The notes: generated by a model from the letters alone, not told the origin. A DNA stretch of 64,000 nucleotides from a bacterium (GCA_023150945.1 JAKLJX010000012.1:114037-178036), one strand, 5' to 3'. Counted from the first letter of the stretch, positions 48,926 through 57,457 are shown. Numbers and translations: made by a program.

Positions 48926-50208
48926 CCCAGAACTCCCGACGCGAACAATACGCTGAGGTTGACTTCTCCGCGCCAGTCTCTCAGTTGTGGATGCTCCGTT
49001 CCGGCGATAATGTCTGTTGCGCCAGTCGGCGTCTTGCCGAAACACAGAATCTGTTCCAATTTTGCCAGGCTCAAAAAAATCGGTGAATGGCTGGCAACCA
49101 ATACTTGATTGTCATACACTGAAGAAAGCGATTGGTAAACTGCTTCAACTGCTCTTGGGTGCAAGCCATTCTCCGGTTCTTCAATCAAATAGATCGAACC
49201 TTCCGAAGGCAAATAGGCGATAAGAGTCAATGCCAATAGTCGCAGCGTTCCATCTGAAACCAACCAGGATGGCACGCGGGTTCCCGTTTGATAGGCTACC
49301 TCGAGATACAAATGCCGGTCTTCTTGCCGTTCCTGAACCTCAATTGCCTGAATCTCAGGCAAGGCCGTTTGCACATGGGCAAGCCATTGTCGATAACGTG
49401 CCGGATCTTTCTGTAGCTCACGCAAAGCCAGGGGCAGATTCGAACCGTCTGGAACAAAACGTTTCGGCGTCAATGGCGAGCAAGGCTGGCGCATGGCCAG
49501 ACTGTTCAACGCCAGAACCTGAATCCCTTCCATGAGAAGTCGTTTTGCCCATGTCGAAATGGGGAATTTTTGCTCATCCTCGGGAAGATTTGCCAGCGAC
49601 GATTTTCGCGGCCCCAACCTGAAGAGATTGTTCCAGTCACCGGACTCGGCTTTAAACCAATCATTCCCCGACTCGCTGATCTTATTGACAACCTTCCGCC
49701 ATCCCGCCGGAGAATGCTTGCGTGGCGGAATCAAGACGGAATCCACGACCGGGTTCTCATGTGGGAAATCAAGATGCAATCTCAGTTGAGGCGCCTCATC
49801 GTGGGGTTGATGTCGACGGGGTGTCACCCCTTCCTCCGACTTCAACCAAAAGACTTCGTTCAGGAGTGCAGCTTCATTCTCGTAAGAGTAACCCAACGCG
49901 ATTTCATAGCGGCATTCTGTGTAAGCGCCGTTATTCTTTGAGCCATGCAAACGTTCGGGCAAGGCAAACTCGATGGCCAGCTCGAAGCGGTTGCCGAGTC
50001 GATTCCAGGTCATTTCTTCAATCGAACGCGCACGCCGGCGAATGCTTTCCTCCGGTCCATGCTTCAGCATGTCGCCGACGAAAGCAATGGCATCCAGGAA
50101 GGTTGTTTTCCCGCTCGCGTTCGGTCCGATCAGAATATTGAAGGGAGCGAGCCTCTGGCTTAAACAGCGCAGCGAGCGATAATTGAGAGCTTCGATCAAG
50201 CAAATCAT
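48922..50208 (-). CDS. AAA family ATPase (AAA_15/AAA_21-type) of a putative defence pair
   Basis: A 428-residue RecF/SMC-like ATPase. Walker A IGPNASGKTTFLDAI (about residue 30), Walker B IYLIEEPENGLHPRAVE, SDGTLRLLALTLIAYLPSE as signature region, and LVASHSP as D-loop. It resembles predicted overcoming lysogenization defect-type ATPases. It is coupled by an ATGA overlap to the MAD4-like gene, and lower-looking GC suggests acquisition. The function is inferred from pairing; no methyltransferase is near. Confidence 0.75.
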   Translation of the reverse strand: MICLIEALNYRSLRCLSQRLAPFNILIGPNASGKTTFLDAIAFVGDMLKHGPEESIRRRARSIEEMTWNRLGNRFELAIEFALPERLHGSKNNGAYTECRYEIALGYSYENEAALLNEVFWLKSEEGVTPRRHQPHDEAPQLRLHLDFPHENPVVDSVLIPPRKHSPAGWRKVVNKISESGNDWFKAESGDWNNLFRLGPRKSSLANLPEDEQKFPISTWAKRLLMEGIQVLALNSLAMRQPCSPLTPKRFVPDGSNLPLALRELQKDPARYRQWLAHVQTALPEIQAIEVQERQEDRHLYLEVAYQTGTRVPSWLVSDGTLRLLALTLIAYLPSEGSIYLIEEPENGLHPRAVEAVYQSLSSVYDNQVLVASHSPIFLSLAKLEQILCFGKTPTGATDIIAGTEHPQLRDWRGEVNLSVLFASGVLG

Positions 50209-50221
50209 GCTGGATAGTCAC

Positions 50222-51367
50222 CTACCATTCTTTCAACACTTCCCGCGAAATGATCATGCGCTGCACTTCGCTGGTGCCCTCGCCGATTTCGGTGAGCTTG
50301 GCATCGCGCCAGTAGCGCTCGACGGGATAATCCATGAGGTAGCCGTAGCCGCCGAAGATTTGAATGGCCTTGGTGCAGGCGCGCATCGCCATCTCGCTGG
50401 CGAAGAGTTTGGCCATGGCCGCTTCCTTCACAAAAGGCTGGCCGGCATCGCGCAACTGCGCGGCGTGCTGCACCATCAGGCGCGCGGCATGAATCTCGGT
50501 GGCCATGTCGGCGAGATACCAGCGAATGGCCTGAAACTCGCTGATCGTCTTGCCGAAGGCCTTGCGCTCGCGCGAATAAGCGGCCGCGCGCTCGAGCGCC
50601 GCCTGCGCCAGCCCCACCGCCATGGCGCCGATGCCGATGCGGCCGCCGTCGAGAATCTGCATGGCATATTTGAAACCGTCATTCTCCCGGCCCAGCAGAT
50701 TCGCGGCCGGCACCCGGCAACTGTCGAATGAAATCTGCCGGGTGTCGCTCGCGCGCAAGCCGAGCTTATTTTCCTTCTTGCCGATGAGCAAGCCGGGAAA
50801 CTCACGCTCGACGATGAACGCGCTGATGCCCTGGGTCTTGGCCACCTCGTTGTTGGTGCGGGCAAAAACCACATAGGTGCCGGCATAGCCGCCGTTGGTT
50901 ACGTACATTTTGCTGCCATTCAAAACGTAGTGATCGCCCTGGCGCGTGGCAGTGGTGGTGAGCGCCGCCGCATCGGAACCGCTGTGCGGCTCGGTCAGGC
51001 AGAAGGATCCAAACTTTCTGCCGCTCAAGAGATCAGGCAAATACTTCTGCTTCTGCGCTTCGCTGCCGAACAAGTAGATGGGCGTCGCACAGAGCGAGCA
51101 ATGCGCCGCGACCGACAGGGTTGTGGCCCCGCAGGCGCCCGCAAGCTCCTCGATCATCAACACGAAAGAAACCGTGTCCAGGTCGCCGCCGCCGTAGGCT
51201 GACGGGAACGGGATGCCGAGAAAGCCCAACTCGCCCATCTGACGCAGGGCGGCGGCGGGGAACTCCATGGTCTGATCGATTTCAGCCGCCTGCGGCTCCA
51301 ATTCCTTCTTGGCGAATTCGCGCACCGTGTCGCGAATCATAAGCTGTTCATCGGTAAAATTCAGCAT
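50222..51367 (-). CDS. Acyl-CoA dehydrogenase (second)
   Basis: A 381-residue acyl-CoA dehydrogenase: FCLTEPHSGSDAAAL, TNGGYAGTYVVFA, LGLRASDTRQISFDSCRVPA, and IGEGTSEVQRMI carrying the catalytic Glu position. The GEGTSEV variant is like short/branched-chain dehydrogenases. It is paired with enoyl-CoA hydratase, AtuA and the carboxyltransferase on this strand, suggesting branched acyl-CoA degradation. A DUF6036 pair lies between it and the hydratase gene. Confidence 0.93.
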   Translation of the reverse strand: MLNFTDEQLMIRDTVREFAKKELEPQAAEIDQTMEFPAAALRQMGELGFLGIPFPSAYGGGDLDTVSFVLMIEELAGACGATTLSVAAHCSLCATPIYLFGSEAQKQKYLPDLLSGRKFGSFCLTEPHSGSDAAALTTTATRQGDHYVLNGSKMYVTNGGYAGTYVVFARTNNEVAKTQGISAFIVEREFPGLLIGKKENKLGLRASDTRQISFDSCRVPAANLLGRENDGFKYAMQILDGGRIGIGAMAVGLAQAALERAAAYSRERKAFGKTISEFQAIRWYLADMATEIHAARLMVQHAAQLRDAGQPFVKEAAMAKLFASEMAMRACTKAIQIFGGYGYLMDYPVERYWRDAKLTEIGEGTSEVQRMIISREVLKEW

Positions 51368-51438
51368 ATCGTCTCTCTCAAGTTAGAGGTCCAGGTGAAG
51401 CCGGCTCTCGAAAAAATAACGCATCGCCGCTTTGCAGT

Positions 51439-51792
51439 TTAAACTCTGCTCAAGAAATTCTCCAAAACAAAAATTTTGCGCAAGCGAAAATGCAGGGGGC
51501 TTTCCACCAGGGCAATGGCTTTCAAGCTCTCCAGGCCGGAGACAAACCAGGGATCTTTGCAAGCAGGTATTTCCAAAACCCAACGTGGCGTCTCAATTTT
51601 CAATTCATCGCACAAATAATGCGCCGTTGCCGCCAGTATGGCGTCGAATTTCTCGTTGCTCAACGCAAACGATTGCGAGATAGCGGAACGGTTTTTATAA
51701 TAGCGGAAGTCATCGACAAAATCCATCAAGGCAACCACCCAGTTCGAGGGATCGGCTTCGATGCGTTGTTTGGTTTCGCGCAGCGTCGTCAT
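51439..51792 (-). CDS. Small partner protein of DUF6036 nucleotidyltransferase (toxin-antitoxin-like)
   Basis: A 117-residue protein (MTTLRETKQRIEADPSNWVV, DDFRYYKNRSAISQSFAL) with no domain I can name. It overlaps the stop of the DUF6036 pseudogene by 4 bases (ATGA), the arrangement of a two-gene operon. In such pairs it would be the second component. Its own frame is intact although its partner is broken. Confidence 0.55.
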   Translation of the reverse strand: MTTLRETKQRIEADPSNWVVALMDFVDDFRYYKNRSAISQSFALSNEKFDAILAATAHYLCDELKIETPRWVLEIPACKDPWFVSGLESLKAIALVESPLHFRLRKIFVLENFLSRV

Positions 51793-52291
51793 GATTCGAA
51801 CAGTTCTTCGATAAAATATTGCGTGGCCGGCTTGATTTGTTGTTGGGGATAGTATTTTTCGAGAATGCCAAACACCTCTTGAGGCGTTCTTAGATTCAGC
51901 GCTTTGATCAAGAATTCCACGTCTTGCCTGTCCGTCGCTTCGACCCGTGCGGCCAATATTTTCACGGCCAACAAATAATCCGGCTTGGGAACAAAGACTT
52001 TGAGATGGGAGAAATCCCAAAGAATCCGTTGTGGGTGTTGCACGACGAAGCCCTGACGGCATCGTTCAACCAATCTTCCCGCAGCTCAAACGCGTCCGCA
52101 ACACGCCTGTTTGCCTCCCGCATTCGCTGGGCTGGCTAAAAAACAGCGTCAATGTCTTTAGTACTCGGGCGGGCATCATATACGAGACACATCACCGCGC
52201 CGCCATAAAGGCAGGTTTCACCTTTCACGTCTAACAACTGCAATTCGTCGTTCAACCTCACGAGGCAAATTTGTATTTGGCTTTTGTCCAT
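51789..52291 (-). pseudogene. DUF6036-type nucleotidyltransferase, broken
   Basis: N-part from ATG 52291: YGGAVMCLVYDARPSTKDID, the usual GGxA and S/T-x-D-x-D start of the DUF6036/AbiEii-like family. It is interrupted by TAG at 52136-52138, read where the family has Glu (DAVF-stop-PAQRMREANRRV). A second lesion follows LNDAV at about 52064: one missing A turns the VKGF motif to VRAS, and the downstream frame resumes QGFVVQHPQRILWDF. C-part: PDYLLAVKILAARVEATD, EKYYPQQQIKPATQYFIEEL. Two independent lesions indicate decay or errors. Confidence 0.8.
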
Positions 52292-52332
52292 TTGTTGACT
52301 CTCATACACTCGAAAAGCACGACACAAAGTCG

Positions 52333-53121
52333 TTATTCTCCCCGAAAATCCGGCATGCGCTTCTCACCAAACGCTGCCAGCGCTTCCCGGCGGTCGCTGG
52401 TCGGAATGATGCGGCGATAGCATTCCAGCTCGTAAGCCAGACCCTCGGTCAACGACAAATCCAAGCCGCGGCGCATCGCCTCCTTCGCAGCCTGCACGGC
52501 AAGCGGGCCGTTCGCCGCGATCATCTCCGCAAGTTGCATCGTCACATTCAACAGCTCGCTTTCAGACACGACACGATTGGCAACGCCGTGCGCCAGGCAT
52601 TCCTGTGCATTGAACAATTTCGCCGTGGCAATCCATTCCATGGCGCGGGCATAACCAATGAGCCGCATGAGCCGTTGCGTGCCGCCGGCCCCGGGAATGA
52701 TCGCCAGCGCGGTTTCGCGCAAGCCCATGGTGGCGTTTTCACTGAGCACGCGCAGATCCGCGGCCAGCGCGAGTTCCATGCCGCCACCCAGCGCCGAACC
52801 GTGCACGGCCGCAATCGTGGGCACGTTAATGTCCGCAATCGCCTGGACGGCGCCGCGAATGCCTTGCACCACGCTTTCAACCTGACTCTCGGAAATGTCT
52901 TTACGTTCTTTGAGATCAGCGCCGGCGCAAAAATGTTTGCCCTCGCCGCGCACAATCAGAACGCGGAGTCTTTTGTCAAGAACATCTTGATTTGCGCGCT
53001 GTGCTGCGACTGTAATCTCGCTTACGAGTTGGCGGCCCAAAGCATTCACCGGCGGGCGGGCGAGAGTCAGATATCCGATCGCATCCTTGCCGTCATATTT
53101 GACAAATTCGAAAGCAGCCAC
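52333..53121 (-). CDS. Enoyl-CoA hydratase/isomerase family protein
   Basis: A 262-residue crotonase-fold protein. FCAGADLKERKD, AVHGSALGGGMELALAADLR with the oxyanion-hole glycines, GLRETALAIIPGAGGTQRL with the catalytic-glutamate region. Family includes methylglutaconyl-CoA hydratase and MenB-like enzymes; the neighbouring AtuA and carboxyltransferase genes suggest methylglutaconyl-CoA or similar substrate. It is followed on the strand by the broken DUF6036 pair. Confidence 0.92.
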   Translation of the reverse strand: MAAFEFVKYDGKDAIGYLTLARPPVNALGRQLVSEITVAAQRANQDVLDKRLRVLIVRGEGKHFCAGADLKERKDISESQVESVVQGIRGAVQAIADINVPTIAAVHGSALGGGMELALAADLRVLSENATMGLRETALAIIPGAGGTQRLMRLIGYARAMEWIATAKLFNAQECLAHGVANRVVSESELLNVTMQLAEMIAANGPLAVQAAKEAMRRGLDLSLTEGLAYELECYRRIIPTSDRREALAAFGEKRMPDFRGE

Positions 53122-53187
53122 AAGCGTTCCCGCGATTTGTTGAATAATGATGATTGTTACAGCCTGCCGGGCGCAATCCTCGCTTTT

Positions 53188-53526
53188 CTATTTTCTATCC
53201 TCGAAATCATCCGGCGCTTCAATTTCCATCTGCAACAGGCCCAGGCCATGGGTCTTGCCCTGTGCATCGCTCTTCAGGCTTTCCGAGCCGCCGCCGCCGA
53301 GGGAATCGTGCAGAATGAAATTCAGCGCCATGATGCCGTCGACTTCGTAGCGCTCGACCTCGCCGCGGCAGATCGCGTGAAAATGGCTTTTGACTCTGGC
53401 CGGTGTGAGGGTCCTTTTGAGCAACTCATAGCCCGCGCGATCATACGCGACGATGCCAACGTTGCTGGCATCGCCTTTGTCTCCGCTGCGGGCATAGGCA
53501 ATTTCAGAAAGCCGGATTCGCTTCAT
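53188..53526 (-). CDS. AtuA-like C-terminal domain protein
   Basis: A 112-residue protein starting MKRIRLSEIAYARSGDKGDA and containing IMALNFILHDSLGGGGSESL, the small ferredoxin-like C-terminal domain that is fused to AtuA (DUF1446) in many bacteria. Here it is a separate gene, and the DUF1446 part lies at 55234-56601 with a GlmU-like gene in between. Together they would make the acyclic-terpene/branched-acid catabolism protein AtuA. Confidence 0.8.
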   Translation of the reverse strand: MKRIRLSEIAYARSGDKGDASNVGIVAYDRAGYELLKRTLTPARVKSHFHAICRGEVERYEVDGIMALNFILHDSLGGGGSESLKSDAQGKTHGLGLLQMEIEAPDDFEDRK

Positions 53527-53588
53527 CGCGGTGCAGCCTTCTTGTTGCGAGTGAACAGCCGTTGGTTGTCAGTTGTCGGCCGGCCCTT

Positions 53589-55142
53589 TCAAAGCACCGG
53601 CGACGCGCCTGGCGCGGGCACGCCAGTCGACTTCTTCTCCAGCGAGTGCAGCGAGTCCAGCCCCTCGGGCAGCGGCAGCACCCAGCGCACCGGTTGCACC
53701 GAGCCGTCTTTGCGCACCAGGCGTTCGACATACTTGAATTTGAGCACGGAATGCTCGACCCAGACGTCATCTTCGATGATCGAGCCGAAGATGTAACTCG
53801 TGCCCTTGATCAGTACATTGTTGCCGATGCGTGTGGGAAATTCATCCGAGCCGGTCATGTTCACGCCGGATTCGATCTGGCAGTTTTCCCCGATGGTCAG
53901 GTTGCCCTTGATGATGTCACCCTGCAGGATCTGGGTGTTGTTGCCGATGACCAGCCGCTGGTGCGGGTAGGTGCTCAGGTGCACGTTCTCATGAATGACG
54001 ACGTTCTCGCCCAGTTCGATGTTGCCTTCGAGCGTGGCGCGGCCCTTGATCACCACACCTTTGTTGAGGCTGACTTGCGGCCCGAGGTGCACGCCCTTGC
54101 CGATTTCGATGTCGAGCGGCGCGCGCGCGATGTCCATGCCGATGATTTGTTCGATGACTTCATCGGCGATGAAGAAATCATCCTTGTCCTCGATGGAGAT
54201 GATGTCCTTCAGCCGCTCATAGGCTTTTTCGCGGGCGATCTTCTCCATTTCCTTCAACACGCTTTTGTTGTTGAAGCCCATCACCGTGGAATAGTCATTG
54301 GCGCGGGAGGCGCGCACCGCCAGATAATTTTGGTTGAAGATCGCGATGAGATCGGTAATGTAAAGCTCGCCTTGGGCGTTGTTGGTTTGCAGCAATTGGA
54401 TATAGCGCACCAGCGGCGCGAATTTGAAGGCATACACGCCGGTGTTGAATTCCTGGATGTTGAGCAGTTGTTCGCGGGTGAATTCGTATACGCGATTGTT
54501 GTACTGAATGCGATGCGGCTGTTCGGGAGCCAGCGCCAGAATGTCACGATGCTCCATGATCGCGATGACCTTGTCGTAGTCGCTGCCGGAGGATTTGCCG
54601 GTGCTGTCCCCGGCGGGCACGCGCAGGATGCGGCCGTAGTAGTTTTCCTCCGGCCGGCCTTGATACTCGGCGGTGAGCACCATCATGTCGCAGGCATTGC
54701 GCTCGAAATCCATGCGAAAATCACGGATCGCGCGGCTGGTCAGCAGGCCCATGTCGCCCGGGAAGACAAACACCGCGCCGTCAAACTGATCGTTGATCAG
54801 GCTGGTGAGGCCGACGTGCACGGCGTCGCCGGTGCCGCGTTGATCCTGCTGAAAAACGAAAGCACGCGCCGGCGCCGGCCCCAGCGCCCGCGCGACATCG
54901 AGCGCTTTGATGCCGACCACCAGAATCTGATTGCCGGTTTCCAAACCGTCGCGTGCCGCATTCGCCACCCGCGTCACCGTCGGCACACCCCAAATCAAGT
55001 GCAGCATCTTTGATTTTTCCGATTTGATCCGCTTGCCATGCCCGGCGGCGAGAATCATCGCCACGCGGCTGCTGCTGCGGGCGACCGGCGCGGAAAGCTC
55101 GCGCAGGGCTGTCATGATCTCCAAGTTTTGTTCCATGCTCAC
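53589..55142 (-). CDS. GlmU-like sugar-nucleotide pyrophosphorylase with left-handed beta-helix
   Basis: A 517-residue protein. N-domain: VAMILAAGHGKRIKSEKSKM, a GlmU-type nucleotidyltransferase signature, with RGTGDAVHVGL and FPGDMGLL; C-domain: hexapeptide repeats (ISLNKGVVIKGRATLEGN, GVNMTGSDEFPTRIGNNVLI). The acetyltransferase KAxHLSYLGD region of GlmU is not visible, so it may be a pyrophosphorylase with a structural beta-helix. GTG 55142 follows AAGGA; ATG 55136 is an alternative. It interrupts the two AtuA genes, an odd place for a cell-wall precursor gene. Confidence 0.82.
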   Translation of the reverse strand: MSMEQNLEIMTALRELSAPVARSSSRVAMILAAGHGKRIKSEKSKMLHLIWGVPTVTRVANAARDGLETGNQILVVGIKALDVARALGPAPARAFVFQQDQRGTGDAVHVGLTSLINDQFDGAVFVFPGDMGLLTSRAIRDFRMDFERNACDMMVLTAEYQGRPEENYYGRILRVPAGDSTGKSSGSDYDKVIAIMEHRDILALAPEQPHRIQYNNRVYEFTREQLLNIQEFNTGVYAFKFAPLVRYIQLLQTNNAQGELYITDLIAIFNQNYLAVRASRANDYSTVMGFNNKSVLKEMEKIAREKAYERLKDIISIEDKDDFFIADEVIEQIIGMDIARAPLDIEIGKGVHLGPQVSLNKGVVIKGRATLEGNIELGENVVIHENVHLSTYPHQRLVIGNNTQILQGDIIKGNLTIGENCQIESGVNMTGSDEFPTRIGNNVLIKGTSYIFGSIIEDDVWVEHSVLKFKYVERLVRKDGSVQPVRWVLPLPEGLDSLHSLEKKSTGVPAPGASPVL

Positions 55143-55233
55143 GGTTGCAGTTCCTTATGTTGAGTTCAACTTGGGGGAGGATTGCGATGATGGTGGCCAC
55201 GGCAGCGCAGCGTTACAGCGCTGGCCGCCACGC

Positions 55234-56601
55234 TCAAAACGACACGACTTCGACGCGCGGTTGAATCTTGCTTTTGCTCACCAGCGCCGGCCAATAGCTG
55301 ATGATGTCAGCGGCCTTGGGCCGGCCACCGGCAAAACCGGTCACGCCCGGCGGCCCGCTGGTGACCAACGGCACGATCTCCATGCCGAAGCGGTCGACCT
55401 TGGCCCGGTCGTGACTCTTTGCGCCCACGCGCAGCACGACTTCCGGCGGGTCGACCGGCGGAACAATGCCGGCATGACACACGCCGCTGCCCAGGAATTC
55501 CACCAGCCGCTCGCTTTCCGAAAAAGTACAACCATCGAGCGCGAGACGCTGCCAAATGATTTCGGCGCACAGCCGGGCTTTGGCCAGCGCTTCGGGCCCG
55601 GCGATGACGAGCTGGCCGGTGGCCTTGTAGCCGTTGTGATAACTGAGACTCACTTTCAAGCTTTCCGTGGGTGCGCTGCCTTTGATGCCATGCACCCGCA
55701 CGCGATCAGGGCCGGCCTGTTCGAGTTGGATCGTGGTGAAATCCGCAATGACGTCGGGCGTGAGATAGCGCCGCGGATCGCCCATCTCATATACCAGTTG
55801 GGAAGCCACGGTTGCAATATTGACCTGGCCGCCGGTGCCGGCATGCTTGGTGATGAAAAACTCGCCGGAGGGCTGGGCCGCGATAATGGGATAGCCGAGG
55901 CGGGCAAAATCATCGATCTCGCGCCAATTCGTGTAGTTCGCGCCGGTGCATTGCGCGCCGCATTCCACGATATGCCCGGCGATCGTGCCGGCCGCGAGCT
56001 GGTCATAGTCTTGCGGCTGCCAGCCGAATTCATGAATCATCGGGCCGAGCACCAGCGAAGGATCGGTGACCCGGCCGCAGATGACGATGTGCGCGCCCTG
56101 GGCCAGCGCCGCGGCGATGGGAAAGGCGCCGAGATAGGCATTGGCCGAGGTGATCTTGCCCTTGATCTCATGGAGCGCGCGGCCGTCATCGAGATTCTTG
56201 AACGCCTCGCCGTCCGCTTGCAACTCATTCAACCGGCCGAGAATGTCATCACCGGTAACCGTGGCGACCTTGATACCGGTCAGCCCGAGCTTTTGGATGA
56301 CCTGGCCGGTCGCGCGTGCGCACGCCGCGGAATTCACCCCGCCGGCGCTCGCGATAATTTTGATACCCTTCTCATGGCATTGCGGCAGAATGCGCTCGAG
56401 CATTTGAATAAAGTCGGTGGCATACCCCGCCTCGGGATTGCGGCTCTTGAGCTTCTGCATGATGCTCATCGTGACTTCGGCGAGATAGTCGAGCGTGAGA
56501 TAATGCAGCGGGCCTTCGCGCACCAGGCGCACGGGGCCGAGAATCGAATCGCCCCAAAAGCCCTGGCCGTTGGCGATGAGAAGAGGAGAGGTGGCGTTCA
56601 T
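55234..56601 (-). CDS. AtuA family protein, DUF1446 (main domain)
   Basis: A 455-residue protein: [20 protein letters not shown] at the start, IKIIASAGGVNSAACARATG, ICGRVTDPSLVLGPMIHEFG, HAGTGGQVNIATVASQLVYE, then PPGVTGFAGGRPKAADII. AtuA proteins are needed for acyclic terpene and related branched catabolism in Pseudomonas; the biochemical activity is unresolved. Its 5' end is duplicated twice upstream on the same strand (57318-57457, 58093-58228). The C-terminal domain is encoded separately at 53188. Confidence 0.9.
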   Translation of the reverse strand: MNATSPLLIANGQGFWGDSILGPVRLVREGPLHYLTLDYLAEVTMSIMQKLKSRNPEAGYATDFIQMLERILPQCHEKGIKIIASAGGVNSAACARATGQVIQKLGLTGIKVATVTGDDILGRLNELQADGEAFKNLDDGRALHEIKGKITSANAYLGAFPIAAALAQGAHIVICGRVTDPSLVLGPMIHEFGWQPQDYDQLAAGTIAGHIVECGAQCTGANYTNWREIDDFARLGYPIIAAQPSGEFFITKHAGTGGQVNIATVASQLVYEMGDPRRYLTPDVIADFTTIQLEQAGPDRVRVHGIKGSAPTESLKVSLSYHNGYKATGQLVIAGPEALAKARLCAEIIWQRLALDGCTFSESERLVEFLGSGVCHAGIVPPVDPPEVVLRVGAKSHDRAKVDRFGMEIVPLVTSGPPGVTGFAGGRPKAADIISYWPALVSKSKIQPRVEVVSF

Positions 56602-56610
56602 GTCAGTTCG
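56471..56610. repeat. 5' end of AtuA gene, parent of two duplicated copies
   Basis: This 140-bp segment covers the start of the AtuA gene and about 40 codons. It matches 57318-57457 (88 of 91 core bases identical by eye count) and 58117-58228 (86 of 91). Confidence 0.85.
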
Positions 56611-56667
56611 TCGAGTTATCAAAAGTCCACATGTGTGAAATTATTGCGCCATTTCAAATCCGATGTT

Positions 56668-57018
56668 TCAACTGCGAATATCAATATACGTTTTCAACGC
56701 TGTTTCGATGTCGGGCATTTTCGCAACTTGAATTTCAGAAAGTTTTCGCAACAGCCTCTCTTTGGCAACAGTTCTGATTTGGCCGCCCAAAACCAACGAA
56801 TCCACCTTCAAGCCGGAGTCTTCAGATCGCAATATTACGTTGATCGGGAATCTGCTGCCCGCCAAGTTGCTTGTGAGTGGCAAAACACAAACGGTCGCAC
56901 CAAATTCATTCGTCACGTCGTTGCTAACGATGAGACATGGCCGCGTGCCCATTTGCTCGCTACCTTTTGTAGGACTCCAATCGTCCAGCCAAATTTCTCC
57001 CCGCTTTACTCCCACCAC
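56668..57018 (-). CDS. PemK/MazF-family endoribonuclease toxin
   Basis: A 116-residue protein: VKRGEIWLDDWSPTKGSEQM, GTRPCLIVSND, VLPLTSNLAGSRFPINVIL, VDSLVLGGQIRTVAKERLL, all in MazF order with the conserved RGEIW and Arg-rich region. MazF toxins cleave mRNA at short motifs. It overlaps the antitoxin gene by 13 bases. The module stands between the AtuA gene and a duplicated AtuA 5' end. Intact by eye. Confidence 0.88.
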   Translation of the reverse strand: MVGVKRGEIWLDDWSPTKGSEQMGTRPCLIVSNDVTNEFGATVCVLPLTSNLAGSRFPINVILRSEDSGLKVDSLVLGGQIRTVAKERLLRKLSEIQVAKMPDIETALKTYIDIRS

Positions 57019-57281
57019 TTCTCCGCCTCGCCGTTTTCAATTTCAAGACCTGGTGCAGTCGCCAATCCTTCTTCCGCCAAGTTCACTTCAAAAGCGTGCT
57101 CGGCTTTTGTCGAGGTCAGATAAGCATGTTTGAGTTTTTCCAAAGCGTGCTCGTGATTTTGGCTCGCCGCCAGAATCGCGATCTTGAATTTTTCCCCGAC
57201 GCCTTGCGGCAAAGGCTCTTTTAGCTCAAGATGTGTTTCATCCATTACCACAGCTTCTAGAATTGATATGGCTTCGGGCAT
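57006..57281 (-). CDS. PemI/MazE-type antitoxin
   Basis: A 91-residue protein: ISILEAVVMDETHLELKEPL, a short beta-rich DNA-binding-like start, then a helical acidic tail (EHALEKLKHAYLTSTKAEHA, EIENGEAEKWWE) like those that wrap MazF. It is co-translated with pemK. Its ATG (57279-57281) overlaps by one base the stop of a 55-codon leader made from the AtuA 5' end, and AAGGA inside that leader is its ribosome site. Confidence 0.75.
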   Translation of the reverse strand: MPEAISILEAVVMDETHLELKEPLPQGVGEKFKIAILAASQNHEHALEKLKHAYLTSTKAEHAFEVNLAEEGLATAPGLEIENGEAEKWWE

Positions 57282-57448
57282 TATAATTCCTTTTGTGTTA
57301 AAAATGAAACCAGCCTCATCGCCTCAGCCAGGTAATCGAGCGTGAGATAATGCCGGGGGCCTTCGCGCACCAGGCGCACGGGGCCGAGAATCGAATCGCC
57401 CCAAAGGCCCTGGCCGTTGGCGATGAACAGTGGAGAGGTTGTGGTCAT
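57281..57448 (-). CDS. 55-residue leader ORF derived from the AtuA N-terminus
   Basis: ATG 57448 to TAA 57281: starts [20 protein letters not shown] and continues [20 protein letters not shown], then AEAM and a unique tail ending TQKEL. The first 42 codons match the AtuA protein. The stop overlaps the pemI ATG (TAATG) so translation would be coupled. Whether it is a functional leader or just the remaining 5' end of a duplicated gene is unclear. Confidence 0.55.
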   Translation of the reverse strand: MTTTSPLFIANGQGLWGDSILGPVRLVREGPRHYLTLDYLAEAMRLVSFLTQKEL

Positions 57449-57457
57449 GACAGTTCG
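57318..57457. repeat. Duplicate of AtuA 5' end, copy 2
   Basis: About 140 bp matching 56471-56610; the central 91 bases differ at 3 positions. Lies between pemI and the DUF5615/DUF433 module. Contains the leader ORF. Confidence 0.88.

Noticed and set aside
54931-57123. A 730-codon open frame on the plus strand
   Set aside because: It runs antisense across the AtuA, GlmU-like and PemIK genes, has no conserved domain, and follows from the codon bias of a GC-rich genome. The minus-strand genes have full family motifs.
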